Source: SAR324 cluster bacterium
GTDB lineage: Bacteria; SAR324; XYD2-FULL-50-16
Reading direction: 5' to 3'
NCBI GenBank assembly: GCA_002401295.1
Contig: NVSR01000031.1
Coordinates: 1 to 23,988, forward strand
DNA: 23,988 nt
The position numbers and the translations under genes were made by a program. Every line of letters begins with the position of its first letter. Position 1 is the stretch's first letter. This document shows, in pieces, positions 1 to 7,409 of this stretch. Below the pieces are notes generated by a model. That model made no database searches. It had not been told where the DNA came from and worked only from the letters and a program-made list of their open reading frames with translations.

Positions 1-5
1 TTTGA

Positions 6-50
6 AAGGTGAATAGCCTGAATGCAAACCTATCATTGGGCATTCACCTT
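6..50. repeat. Long imperfect hairpin at window edge
   Basis: A 9-bp perfect inverted repeat (AAGGTGAAT at 6-14, ATTCACCTT at 42-50) continues inward, after a one-base bulge, through 16-24 against 34-41 with two G-T pairs and a second bulge, leaving a 9-nt loop at 25-33. No T-run follows on either strand, so it is not an obvious intrinsic terminator. It sits just before two copies of a dispersed GC-rich repeat and could be part of a non-coding repeat element or a structured 3' end of a gene outside the window. Confidence 0.55.
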
Positions 51-55
51 CTTTA

Positions 56-91
56 ACTGGCCGCCACGTAGGGCGGCGCTACCGTTATCGA
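56..91 (+). repeat. Dispersed GC-rich palindromic repeat, copy 1
   Basis: This 36-nt unit recurs at 132-167 and, inverted, at 3561-3596. The conserved 25-nt core lies at 59-83. It holds a 6-bp stem GCCGCC/GGCGGC around the loop ACGTAG, so it resembles the REP-like intergenic repeats of many bacteria. It is non-coding and lies between the edge hairpin and the EamA gene. Confidence 0.75.
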
Positions 92-131
92 ATTGTTTGA
101 GATAGATAGGTTGTTTTTTCGGTGTGTGCTG

Positions 132-167
132 ACTGGCCGCCACGTAGGGCGGTGTTACCGTTGTCGA
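132..167 (+). repeat. Dispersed GC-rich palindromic repeat, copy 2
   Basis: Same orientation as copy 1, 76 nt downstream, with a few substitutions (core at 135-159; GGTGTT replaces GGCGCT). The stem GCCGCC/GGGCGG is kept. The copy ends about 40 nt before the EamA start codon, so it would lie in or near the promoter or leader of that gene. Confidence 0.75.
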
Positions 168-209
168 GATTCAAAATAATGTAAGTTCTTAAAATAAGAG
201 GTCGCTGTT

Positions 210-1133
210 ATGACAAGAATAAAGAAAATTGCCTTGATGTTGGTACCGGGATTATTTGTACTACTGTGGAGTACCGGCTTTATCGGTGCGAAATTCGGTT
301 TGCCCTATGTGGAACCTTTTACTTTTTTAGGGATACGAATGCTGTTGACCCTCACTGTATTGGGCACGATCATCTTGCTGACTCGATCTAGTTGGCCTCA
401 GGATCTAGCTTCGTACCGGCATTTAGCCGTATCAGGGATTTTAGTGCATGCGGCTTATCTGGGTGGAGTCTTTGCGGCGATTAAGGCAGGTATGCCAGCC
501 GGTATTAGTGCCATTTTAGTAGGCTTGCAACCGATCGTTACCGCGCTATTTGGTCGTATATTTATGGGGATGTCGCTCAGTCGTCGTCAGTTGCTGGGAT
601 TGGGAGCTGGTTTTGGTGGCATCACTTGCGTCTTATTGGGCAGCCGTCTGGCGAATACGGCGAATCTAACTCAAGGCATCAATAGTGAATCCGTATTCTA
701 TGCCATACTAGCCTTGTTCGGAATTTCATTTGGGACCCTGTACCAGAAAAAATATTGTTCTCATACACCTCTGCTATCAGGAGCCTTTGTTCAATATTCA
801 GTCACAGCCGTAGTGATGGGGGTGCTGGCGTTTTCTTTGGAAACCCGGGTGATTATCTGGTCTACCGAATTCATGCTGGCTTTGGGCTGGTTAGTATTTG
901 GTTTGTCGATTGCAGCTATTTTGTTGCTATTATTTATGATCAAAGAAGGTGATGCCACTAAAGTGGCCAGTCTATTTTATCTGGTGCCCCCGGTCACTGC
1001 GGTGGAAGCCTTTTTTCTTTTTGATGAAACCCTCAATCAGATTGCTCTCATAGGGATCCTGTTATCTATAGTAGGGGTGTATCTGGTACTATCCCCGTCA
1101 AAGTTACAAAAACTCTCTAAGGGAAAGCTTTAA
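210..1133 (+). CDS. DMT superfamily (EamA-like) membrane transporter
   Basis: Inner-membrane protein of 307 residues with about ten hydrophobic helices, the length and layout of the drug/metabolite transporter (EamA) superfamily. The N-terminal stretch WSTGFIGAKFGLPYVEP is typical of one DMT branch, and the second half repeats the five-helix unit, ending in a helix followed by a short basic tail. Family members export amino acids, metabolites or drugs; no substrate can be read from the sequence. The ATG start is supported by a GAGG ribosome-binding site 8 nt upstream. It stands alone, with a 256-nt gap to the next gene that contains an imperfect inverted repeat directly after the stop codon. 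Confidence 0.9.
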   Translation: MTRIKKIALMLVPGLFVLLWSTGFIGAKFGLPYVEPFTFLGIRMLLTLTVLGTIILLTRSSWPQDLASYRHLAVSGILVHAAYLGGVFAAIKAGMPAGISAILVGLQPIVTALFGRIFMGMSLSRRQLLGLGAGFGGITCVLLGSRLANTANLTQGINSESVFYAILALFGISFGTLYQKKYCSHTPLLSGAFVQYSVTAVVMGVLAFSLETRVIIWSTEFMLALGWLVFGLSIAAILLLLFMIKEGDATKVASLFYLVPPVTAVEAFFLFDETLNQIALIGILLSIVGVYLVLSPSKLQKLSKGKL

Positions 1134-1138
1134 ATAGC

Positions 1139-1207
1139 CCTCACCATTCACTAGATTAGTACATTACCATAGCTTTCTCAGAGCTGATCCGGTAGTGGTG
1201 AGTGAGG
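1139..1207. repeat. Imperfect inverted repeat after the EamA gene
   Basis: Two arms, 1139-1153 and 1193-1207, pair as two 6-bp stems separated by a 3x3 internal loop; a smaller AGCT/AGCT stem (1171-1174, 1182-1185) sits in the loop. It starts 5 nt after the EamA stop, so a role in transcript termination or 3'-end stability is possible, but there is no T-tract. The rest of the 1134-1389 gap holds a short palindrome at 1226-1238 and the candidate promoter at 1335-1361. Confidence 0.4.
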
Positions 1208-1334
1208 TTGTAGCTATTGGTAAAACACAACTGTTGTGGAATAACAATTTCTTAAAAAGCAATTTAGTGTTCTAGCGAGACAAGCGTAACCATCATCCCT
1301 CCCCCCTCAAAAAAAAATCACTACTTTCTACTAT

Positions 1335-1361
1335 CAAAGACTGAGCTTGAAAAGCCGCTTA
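1335..1361 (+). promoter_or_regulatory. Candidate sigma-28 (FliA) promoter for the chemoreceptor gene
   Basis: CAAA (1335-1338), a 15-nt spacer, then GCCGCTTA (1354-1361) matches the flagellar sigma-28 consensus TAAA-N15-GCCGATAA at 3/4 and 6/8 positions with exact spacing. Its position just before a chemoreceptor gene fits the usual class 3 motility regulon. An alternative reading is a weak stem (GCCGCT with AGCAGGC, 1354-1376) overlapping the same bases; the T-tract after it is poor. Confidence 0.4.
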
Positions 1362-1416
1362 TGACTGAGCAGGCGTCTTTCTGGACTGTTTGAAAAAGCT
1401 ATGGCCTTTAGAAAGG

Positions 1417-3555
1417 ATGATAGAAGGAGAGGGGAAAGATCTACACGACTTAATTTTTATAAAATCATTCAAGAGAAATAAGGTGTTTAAAATTCAATCA
1501 CTGATTGCAAAAACTTATATCCTGCTGATTGGAATCGGTTTGGTTAGCTTGATATCCGTTCTGATTGTGGTTTCCTCATTAAGAAAGGCTGCCAATGATA
1601 CTGATGTGATCAATGTGCTGGGCAGGCAACGTATGTTGTCACAAGCCATGGCAAAAAATATTATTGGGTATGTATCCTCTAAAAGCCGGATTAATTTTAT
1701 TGAGCAACAAGTACAATCTCTCAATGACTATGTAAGCAAAGTTAGACAGGAATATACAAAAAATATAGTTCCAGCGGTACAACAAACAGATTTAGTCTTC
1801 TCCATGAATCCAAGTGGAGAAACACATACGGCCATTCCCTTCCCGGCAACTTTTATGCGTTTGGTGAATGAAGAGTTTGGCAAAGACAGTGACTTGCAGG
1901 CAGAAATTCTAGCTGAAGATCCGATCAATCCGGAAAAAGGATTACAAGAAGAGATGGATAAACTGGCTGGTGAATTCTTTAAAAATGAGCAGGGAGAGGT
2001 TTATAGTGCTTTCTTAGAGAGAGAGGGGAAATTGTTTTTCCGTTTCTATACTGCCGATATAGCTAGTGTACAGGCTTGTGCTGATTGTCATTCCGGTATG
2101 AAAGGCCAGGTTTTTAAGCAGGGTGATCTCTTAGGCATACGTAAATATACGGTACTTTTTTCCACGGATGTGCTGACGGGAAGAGAAATCGTGAATGCGA
2201 AGCCTGAAAAATTTGAAGTCTCTAAAAACATGTTTTATCAAACTTTAATAGCTTTTAGAGATGGAGGAAAAGTCCCTCTGGATAAGAAAGGGACTCGGTT
2301 TTTAACAGTAGAGGCGTTGAATCCTGAAGAATTTGGTAAGAAACTCGCGGAGGTTGAGCGTAGTTATGAAACCCTTCAAAAGACAGCCCAAGTACTACTC
2401 AAGAGTAAAGCCGGAACGACTCAATATAATAAATTGAGCAGAGAAATCTTAGGCTATTCTGATGAAATTTTACAGCTGAGTGAAGATCTTGTTCAACTTT
2501 ATACGCAGTCAGCTAGTAAGAATCAAAGAAATATTCTCATCAGTGTGGTGATCTCCGGGGCATTGATCCTTTTGGCTATGGCATTATTCGGTCTTTTTCT
2601 ACGAAATAGATTTTTCCAGCCTATCCGTCTGTTACAACTGGTGACTAGAGAAATTGCTTCGGGAGACTTAACACGAAGAATTACGGTGACCTCTGAAGAT
2701 GAAATTGGAAATTTAGGCAAACAATTCAATGTTTTAGCTGAAAATCTGCAGTCAATTATTGAAGACATTGATCAAGGGGCCGAACATTTGAAGAGTTCAA
2801 CGGATGAGCTTCTGAGTGGTACTACAGAGATGAGCATAGCCACCGGCAGTATTGCTCGTGAGTTGGATGAAGAGTCCGGTTCTCTACAAGAAATTAATGA
2901 ACATATGAAGGAAATAGCCGCAGCGAACAAGGTTAATTCCCAACAAGTTCTTGAAATTCAACATCTTGTCTTTCAATCGGAACAGGAAGCAGAGCAAGGT
3001 GGAGCCATCATTCTGAAAACCAACCAATCCATGATTGAAATTGAAGAGAGCAGTCGCAAGATTGAGGGGATTGTCAGGGTGATAACGGAAATATCCAATC
3101 AGAGTAATTTGCTCTCTTTGAACGCATCGATTGAAGCAGCCAAAGCGGGTGAGCTGGGGAAAGGTTTTGCTGTTGTAGCGAATGAAGTTGGAACGCTTGC
3201 CCAACGCAGCAATCAGGCGATTATAGAAATACGTGAATTGATTGAGTCTAGTAGTGAGAATGTCCAGACGGGAATGCTGGTGATTCAGGATATGGAGAAA
3301 CATCTGGCTCACATTATTCAACAAGTTGGTAATATTTCCCTGCGGATAAATGAGATTACAGAGCAGATAAAGCAACAGGATGTTCAGGTAGAACAGATTG
3401 TACAAAATGTGATGGCTGTTTCTAATATCAGTGAGAACAATGCTTCTTCGGCCAATGAATTATCCGGTTCAGCAGAAATGATTCAAGGAACGGTTCATGA
3501 GTTGAGCTCCATAGCCTTACAATTAAATCAGAATGTAGGCCGATTCAAAATCTGA
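1417..3555 (+). CDS. Methyl-accepting chemotaxis protein with haem-c-type (DUF3365/Tll0287-like) sensor domain
   Basis: Transmembrane chemoreceptor, 712 residues from the ATG used here. Order: TM1 about 33-55; a PilJ-like segment INVLGRQRMLSQAMAK at 65-80; a periplasmic domain with the motif CADCH at 221-225 (bases 2077-2091), matching the DUF3365/Tll0287-like fold that binds c-type haem; TM2 about 372-395; HAMP about 396-451; then the MCP signalling domain with its conserved tip (EISNQSNLLSLNASIEAA) from about 558. No C-terminal CheR-binding pentapeptide is seen. Inferred role: sensing redox state, oxygen, NO or a haem ligand and passing it to CheA/CheW. The start is uncertain: TTG 1390 has no ribosome-binding site, ATG 1417 has a crowded one, and GTG 1483 lies closest to TM1. 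A candidate sigma-28 promoter precedes it. Confidence 0.9.
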   Translation: MIEGEGKDLHDLIFIKSFKRNKVFKIQSLIAKTYILLIGIGLVSLISVLIVVSSLRKAANDTDVINVLGRQRMLSQAMAKNIIGYVSSKSRINFIEQQVQSLNDYVSKVRQEYTKNIVPAVQQTDLVFSMNPSGETHTAIPFPATFMRLVNEEFGKDSDLQAEILAEDPINPEKGLQEEMDKLAGEFFKNEQGEVYSAFLEREGKLFFRFYTADIASVQACADCHSGMKGQVFKQGDLLGIRKYTVLFSTDVLTGREIVNAKPEKFEVSKNMFYQTLIAFRDGGKVPLDKKGTRFLTVEALNPEEFGKKLAEVERSYETLQKTAQVLLKSKAGTTQYNKLSREILGYSDEILQLSEDLVQLYTQSASKNQRNILISVVISGALILLAMALFGLFLRNRFFQPIRLLQLVTREIASGDLTRRITVTSEDEIGNLGKQFNVLAENLQSIIEDIDQGAEHLKSSTDELLSGTTEMSIATGSIARELDEESGSLQEINEHMKEIAAANKVNSQQVLEIQHLVFQSEQEAEQGGAIILKTNQSMIEIEESSRKIEGIVRVITEISNQSNLLSLNASIEAAKAGELGKGFAVVANEVGTLAQRSNQAIIEIRELIESSSENVQTGMLVIQDMEKHLAHIIQQVGNISLRINEITEQIKQQDVQVEQIVQNVMAVSNISENNASSANELSGSAEMIQGTVHELSSIALQLNQNVGRFKI

Positions 3556-3560
3556 AGGTA

Positions 3561-3596
3561 CGAATATGGTAGCGCCGTCCTACGTGGCGGCCATTC
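3561..3596 (-). repeat. Dispersed GC-rich palindromic repeat, copy 3 (inverted)
   Basis: Inverted copy of the repeat at 56-91 and 132-167, starting 5 nt after the chemoreceptor stop codon. The 25-nt core at 3568-3592 differs from copy 1 by a single substitution, which places one mismatch in the stem. Its position right after a gene is typical of REP-like elements. Confidence 0.75.
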
Positions 3597-3702
3597 AAGG
3601 AAAAGAAATATCGAATATCGAACCGCAGAAATTGAATGCAGCAGGGAAGAAAAATGATTGGGATTTAAAATTTGGGGAGATATTTAGGTGTGTAAAGTGA
3701 GG

Positions 3703-3726
3703 AGGGCAGGCATAAAAGCCTGCCTT
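3703..3726. terminator. Bidirectional terminator-like hairpin between convergent genes
   Basis: A 7-bp perfect GC-rich stem (GGCAGGC 3705-3711 with GCCTGCC 3718-3724), extended by a G-T and an A-T pair, encloses the 6-nt loop ATAAAA. It lies between the converging chemoreceptor gene and the inositol operon, so it could end transcription from both. The flanking T-tracts are weak. Confidence 0.5.
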
Positions 3727-3740
3727 CACGACTTGATGTA

Positions 3741-4466
3741 TTAATTACAACACAATTCGTCGGCCAGGTTTTCTTCGGCGAGTTTGAACATTGTGGGAGA
3801 ATCCACATCAATCCAATAATTGCCTGTCACATCAACCCCGATGGCTTTGTTCTGATCGGATAAAATCCGCATGCCGCCGGAAAGGCTGTTATCTCCACTT
3901 TCGCGGGAAGCCTGTTCCAGAGCATCAAACAATTGAGGAGAACAGAGGAAAACGCCCGTATCAAAAGCGTTATAATCTTCCATGTGCTTCCCAATATTTC
4001 GAATCTTATCTCCTTCCAGCTGGACACGGGTGACATCATCCATATCAATCAATGGATTATTTTCACTCTTGTCAACTGCCAGGAGCACCTCACCTTCCTG
4101 ATAAGGATATCGGCTCAGTGTCTTGATAATCTCGGGATTGTAGAGATGATCGGACATCGTCAGCAAAAATCGTTCTTGGATATAGTCTTTGCCTAGCAGT
4201 ACGGATAAACCATTTTCCTTCTGCCAATCGTCATTCTGAATGGTTGTGATGGGAAGATTGACCTCTTTACTTAGCTTTTCTAAGAAAGATTTCACTTCGT
4301 CTCCCCGGTAACCGATGACCACAAAAAATTCATCCACCCCACCCTCTTTGGCTGTGCGAATCACATGCTCAATCAAGGGACGCCCCAAAAGGGGAGTTAA
4401 GGGTTTGCTATTGCCCAGACTTTTGAGTCGGGAACCGTTTCCTGCTGCGATAATCAGACATTTCAT
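3741..4466 (-). CDS. Sugar-phosphate nucleotidyltransferase, probable CTP:inositol-1-phosphate cytidylyltransferase
   Basis: Cytoplasmic nucleotidyltransferase of 241 residues. The signature AAGNGSRL with the conserved Lys21 (KPLTPL) forms the nucleotide loop; MSDH supplies the metal-binding Asp106, and WIDVDSP at 218-224 the second acidic site. ENGLSVL at 84-90 followed by FLLTMSDH, and the later YNAFDTGVF, resemble the inositol-phosphate cytidylyltransferase half of archaeal and thermophile IPCT/DIPPS enzymes. Expected reaction: CTP plus inositol-1-phosphate gives CDP-inositol and pyrophosphate. The gene follows an inositol-1-phosphate synthase by 24 nt on the same strand, which supports this substrate. 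No CDP-alcohol phosphatidyltransferase domain is fused to it. Alternatives are a choline-phosphate or hexose-phosphate nucleotidyltransferase. Confidence 0.8.
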   Translation of the reverse strand: MKCLIIAAGNGSRLKSLGNSKPLTPLLGRPLIEHVIRTAKEGGVDEFFVVIGYRGDEVKSFLEKLSKEVNLPITTIQNDDWQKENGLSVLLGKDYIQERFLLTMSDHLYNPEIIKTLSRYPYQEGEVLLAVDKSENNPLIDMDDVTRVQLEGDKIRNIGKHMEDYNAFDTGVFLCSPQLFDALEQASRESGDNSLSGGMRILSDQNKAIGVDVTGNYWIDVDSPTMFKLAEENLADELCCN

Positions 4467-4490
4467 GAGTTAACCTGAACTTCAAATCGA

Positions 4491-5594
4491 TTAGTCTTCT
4501 CTTTTGCCGGAGATGAAATCTTCGGTATTTTGGAATGCCTCGTCATCAGTCACTTGTACTGGTGGGTGCTTCATGAAATAAGAAGATGGGGAATGAAGGA
4601 TTCCACCTTTACCACGAGTCAGAGCCAGCTTGCAGCAGCGAATAGCATCCATCACGACACCGGCGGAGTTGGGAGAATCTTCAACAGAAAGTCTCATTTC
4701 CAGGTGCATAGGCACGTCACCAAAGAGCTTTCCTTCCATGCGAATGAAAGCAACTTTGTTGTCGTTTTGCCAGCTGACATAGTCACTAGGACCTACGTGG
4801 ATGTTATCAGGATCCAACTTAGTATCCATCACAGCTTGTACGGCTTCTGTTTTTGACTCTTTTTTCGAGGCCAAACGGTCTTTATTCAGCATGTTCAGGA
4901 AGTCAGTATTACCACCTGTGTTCAACTGATAAGTTCGCTCTAATTTGACACCACGTTTCATGAACAGATCGGTCAGTGTGCGATGAGTGATCGTCGCGCC
5001 AATTTGAGCTTTGATATCATCACCGATGATCGGTAAATTACGTTCCTTAAAGCCTTGGGCCAAGTCAGGATTACTGGCGATGAATACGGGGATATTATTG
5101 ATGAATCCCAGTCCGGCTTCTAAAGCACATTGAGCGTACATTTTAGCCGCATCTTCTGAACCAACGGGCAGGTAGTTGAGGAAAATCTCAGCACCTGATG
5201 TTTTCAGTAAGTTAGTGATAGCATCCTGGCTCAGCTCTTCTGCTTTACTGACAACAAAAGCCTGCTTGGGATCAAAATCCTTCATATGCTCGGAAAAACC
5301 ATCCATCACCATTCCCATCTGAACTTTGACGCCGGACAGGGGGATCTCTTTCTGGAAGACAGTTGTACAGTTGGGCAATGCGAAGATAGCCTCTGAAACG
5401 TCTTGACCGACTTTTCGTTCATCAATATCAAAAGCAGCGACTACTTCGATCTCGTAAGGCTTAAACCCACCAATTTCCCAATGCATCAAACCGATGGCAT
5501 CAGCTTCACTCTTATTCTTGTAATATTCGATCCCTTGGATGAGGGAGCTAGCACAGTTACCAATTCCGGCAATAGCAATTTTGATTTTTCCCAT
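4491..5594 (-). CDS. ino1: myo-Inositol-1-phosphate synthase
   Basis: NAD-dependent enzyme that isomerises glucose-6-phosphate to inositol-3(1)-phosphate in the cytoplasm; 367 residues, the length of the short actinobacterial/archaeal type. Seen: Rossmann loop GIGNCASS near the N-terminus, NTGGNTDFLNM in the middle, a Lys-rich KDRLASKKESK stretch and SPNSAGVVMDAIRCCKLAL towards the end, all conserved in this family. ATG at 5594 is chosen over an upstream TTG at 5603 because it directly follows a GAGAG ribosome-binding site and gives the usual N-terminus. It is the middle gene of a three-gene minus-strand operon and would supply inositol-1-phosphate to the downstream cytidylyltransferase. Confidence 0.93.
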   Translation of the reverse strand: MGKIKIAIAGIGNCASSLIQGIEYYKNKSEADAIGLMHWEIGGFKPYEIEVVAAFDIDERKVGQDVSEAIFALPNCTTVFQKEIPLSGVKVQMGMVMDGFSEHMKDFDPKQAFVVSKAEELSQDAITNLLKTSGAEIFLNYLPVGSEDAAKMYAQCALEAGLGFINNIPVFIASNPDLAQGFKERNLPIIGDDIKAQIGATITHRTLTDLFMKRGVKLERTYQLNTGGNTDFLNMLNKDRLASKKESKTEAVQAVMDTKLDPDNIHVGPSDYVSWQNDNKVAFIRMEGKLFGDVPMHLEMRLSVEDSPNSAGVVMDAIRCCKLALTRGKGGILHSPSSYFMKHPPVQVTDDEAFQNTEDFISGKRED

Positions 5595-5618
5595 AACTCT
5601 CAATAATTTAGATGGAAT

Positions 5619-6908
5619 TCAACTTGGATTAGTTAGATTCTGGTTGATTGAACTTTCAGATAGTATTTCATGAATTTTTATTGCTGCGGCTTGATCCGCC
5701 CGATCCTGTGCATAAAGAACTTTCTCCTTTAATTGTTGATGTTCCCCTGCTGTCAATAAGGGCCTTGCTAAAATTGCCGGTAGCATCGTTTTGATTTGAG
5801 GTACTTTAATGATTTCATCACCAAAATGATCCCTAAATTTGGTGTCACCTCCACCGGCATAGACACTGGGAATCTGGAGGAAAATCACTGGCTTACCGAA
5901 CTTAAGCTTGTATTCCGGGCCCACAGAACCAAAATCAGTAATTAATAAGCTGGTGGATCCGGCCAATTCCTGAATATTGGAAAGATGGTCAAGACGGATG
6001 TTATCCACTCCTTTGCTGGCGGCCTCAAACAGCCTACCTATATATGAACGATTGGAACCTAAAGATGGATGCAACTTCAGAACAAAATTGTACTGAGTTA
6101 ATGCTTTGAATTGATCAATAATTCCTTCTTTAAGGTTCGACAGTAGTAATTCCTTTTCCAGTGAGGGTGCATATAAAATCACTGGCTTATCATTGTCAAA
6201 AATCTTTTTTTTCTCAGTAATCTGGCTGTGAAACTTAGGGTAACCAACTGCATGGATGGTAACTCCCTCATAACCTCCCTCCAAATCGGGATAGGTATAG
6301 GGTGCCTTCGCCGGTTGAAAAAAGTGATTGCACCGAATATTCCCGGGAAAATTCCCCGCTTTGGTCACGCAGCCATGAGGCAGGAACACTCTGTGTCGGG
6401 TTTCAAACCGTTCATGGCGAATGCCCTCACTCGTCAAAATCATATCCGGTTGAGGAAAATTCTCAAATTGTTCAATATCATCAAAGGCAAAGTGGGGAAT
6501 AGAGGACAATCCACTATTCAGCAATCTCTTAGCAACCTGTTGCCTGAAGCTAATGTATTCAACCCCTGTACCAATTCGTTTGATGGTGGAGGCGAAATCC
6601 ACATAAAAAACTTGATATTGTCCTGGATAGGTTTGTTCCAGTGCCTGATGGATGGGGATAAACCAGTCGACAAAATGAAGCCCTCGAAACACAAAAAAGA
6701 CAGTTTTTTTCCCTTTTCCTTGGTCAATATAATCTTGCTTGAGCAGACCTACTTCCTGGTAGTGCTCAAGAAAAAATCGATGGAATTTTTGTCCTTGAAA
6801 GAGGAAGCGGCAACAGAGTTTCTCTACCAGTTGATTTCGGAACCTCTTGAGATGAGACAAGCCCTGATGCAGATTACAGGAAATTTTATAATAAAAGGCT
6901 GTTCCCAT
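5619..6908 (-). CDS. CDP-glycerol glycerophosphotransferase-like protein (Glyphos_transf/TagB-TagF family)
   Basis: About 429 residues with marks of the CDP-glycerol:poly(glycerophosphate) glycerophosphotransferase family: LPHGCVTKAG (His-Gly at 178-179), APS at 247-249, KLHP at 278-281 and LITDFGSVGPEY at about 322-333, the last two shaping the donor pocket in TagF. Family members transfer an alcohol phosphate from a CDP-alcohol to a glycan or teichoic-acid-like acceptor at the membrane. No TagF partner or CDP-glycerol synthase is nearby; instead it heads an operon with inositol-1-phosphate synthase (24-nt gap) and a cytidylyltransferase, so CDP-inositol is the likely donor (inference). ATG 6908 is preferred; an in-frame TTG at 6932 would add eight residues, and neither has a strong ribosome-binding site. 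Confidence 0.8.
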   Translation of the reverse strand: MGTAFYYKISCNLHQGLSHLKRFRNQLVEKLCCRFLFQGQKFHRFFLEHYQEVGLLKQDYIDQGKGKKTVFFVFRGLHFVDWFIPIHQALEQTYPGQYQVFYVDFASTIKRIGTGVEYISFRQQVAKRLLNSGLSSIPHFAFDDIEQFENFPQPDMILTSEGIRHERFETRHRVFLPHGCVTKAGNFPGNIRCNHFFQPAKAPYTYPDLEGGYEGVTIHAVGYPKFHSQITEKKKIFDNDKPVILYAPSLEKELLLSNLKEGIIDQFKALTQYNFVLKLHPSLGSNRSYIGRLFEAASKGVDNIRLDHLSNIQELAGSTSLLITDFGSVGPEYKLKFGKPVIFLQIPSVYAGGGDTKFRDHFGDEIIKVPQIKTMLPAILARPLLTAGEHQQLKEKVLYAQDRADQAAAIKIHEILSESSINQNLTNPS

Positions 6909-6932
6909 TGTAGTAATAAACTTAGTTCTCAA

Positions 6933-7338
6933 TATTTTTTATGAAAATAGCTTTGAATTACAAGGAACTAACCTGTCAACTTTCTTGAAAAGTCCCAAAG
7001 CGATATTGTAAGGGGCAATCCCCCCTGCATGAGTTCATACCCTTAGGAATTCCTGTCCTTCCCTATCTTAAAGTTGTGGCTACCGTCAAGGTGTTACTTA
7101 AGTTTTCCAGTTTTTTAGAAGGCTCTAAAAACACCTATCTCATTAATTTTAATAATATTAATTTTATCTAGTGCCTTTCAGGGGCTCTTTTTAAAGCCAA
7201 TAAACTGTTCTCGAAATGTTGACGATGATTCCATATTTTGGAGGATTGTTTCCACTTTGGAAAGTCAGTAGCATCGTTCTCAGAGATTGGGGCTTCATTT
7301 CCCAGTCTGTTAACCTTACTCTAGTTTAGGAAAACCCC
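6933..7338. other. Divergent intergenic region, no gene recognised
   Basis: About 400 nt of AT-rich sequence between the minus-strand inositol operon and the plus-strand kinase. It must contain both promoters. A perfect minus-strand TTGACA hexamer lies at 6974-6979, but no convincing -10 box is found at normal spacing. A small GGGG/CCCC hairpin at 7012-7023 has no T-tract. No ORF with family resemblance was found. Confidence 0.4.
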
Positions 7339-7383
7339 ATGTTGAAAAGAATTGCTTTAAAAGGAATCTTTTTTTTCCTGTAA
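7339..7383 (+). CDS. 14-codon upstream ORF or signal-peptide remnant before the kinase
   Basis: ATG at 7339 follows AGGA by 7 nt and opens MLKRIALKGIFFFL, ended by TAA at 7381-7383, 26 nt before the kinase start. Reading on past the stop in the same frame gives SPIFAKEPS, so the whole looks like a complete secretion signal (basic n-region, hydrophobic core, small-residue cleavage site) cut by one stop codon. It could be a leader peptide coupled to the kinase, or the relic of a lost periplasmic protein gene. The length is too short for certainty. Confidence 0.3.
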   Translation: MLKRIALKGIFFFL

Positions 7384-7409
7384 TCACCGATCTTCGCCAA
7401 GGAACCATC

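Noticed and set aside
1226..1250. Palindrome CACAACTGTTGTG followed by a stretch resembling the lac operator half GGATAACAATTT
   Set aside because: The palindrome is only 6+1+6 bp and the lac-like match is one half-site of common AT-rich sequence, with no LacI-type regulator nearby.
2884..3405. 173-codon minus-strand open frame inside the chemoreceptor gene
   Set aside because: It lies antisense to the conserved MCP signalling domain, has no family resemblance and no ribosome-binding site context; it is a by-product of codon use on the real strand.
6228..6944. 238-codon plus-strand open frame opposite the CDP-glycerol-transferase-like gene
   Set aside because: The minus strand shows clear family motifs (KLHP, TDFGS); the plus frame has low-complexity, unrecognisable sequence and would cover the operon's start region.
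7012..7023. GGGG-CAAT-CCCC mini-hairpin upstream of the inositol operon
   Set aside because: A 4-bp stem with no T-run; expected by chance in a G/C-run context.
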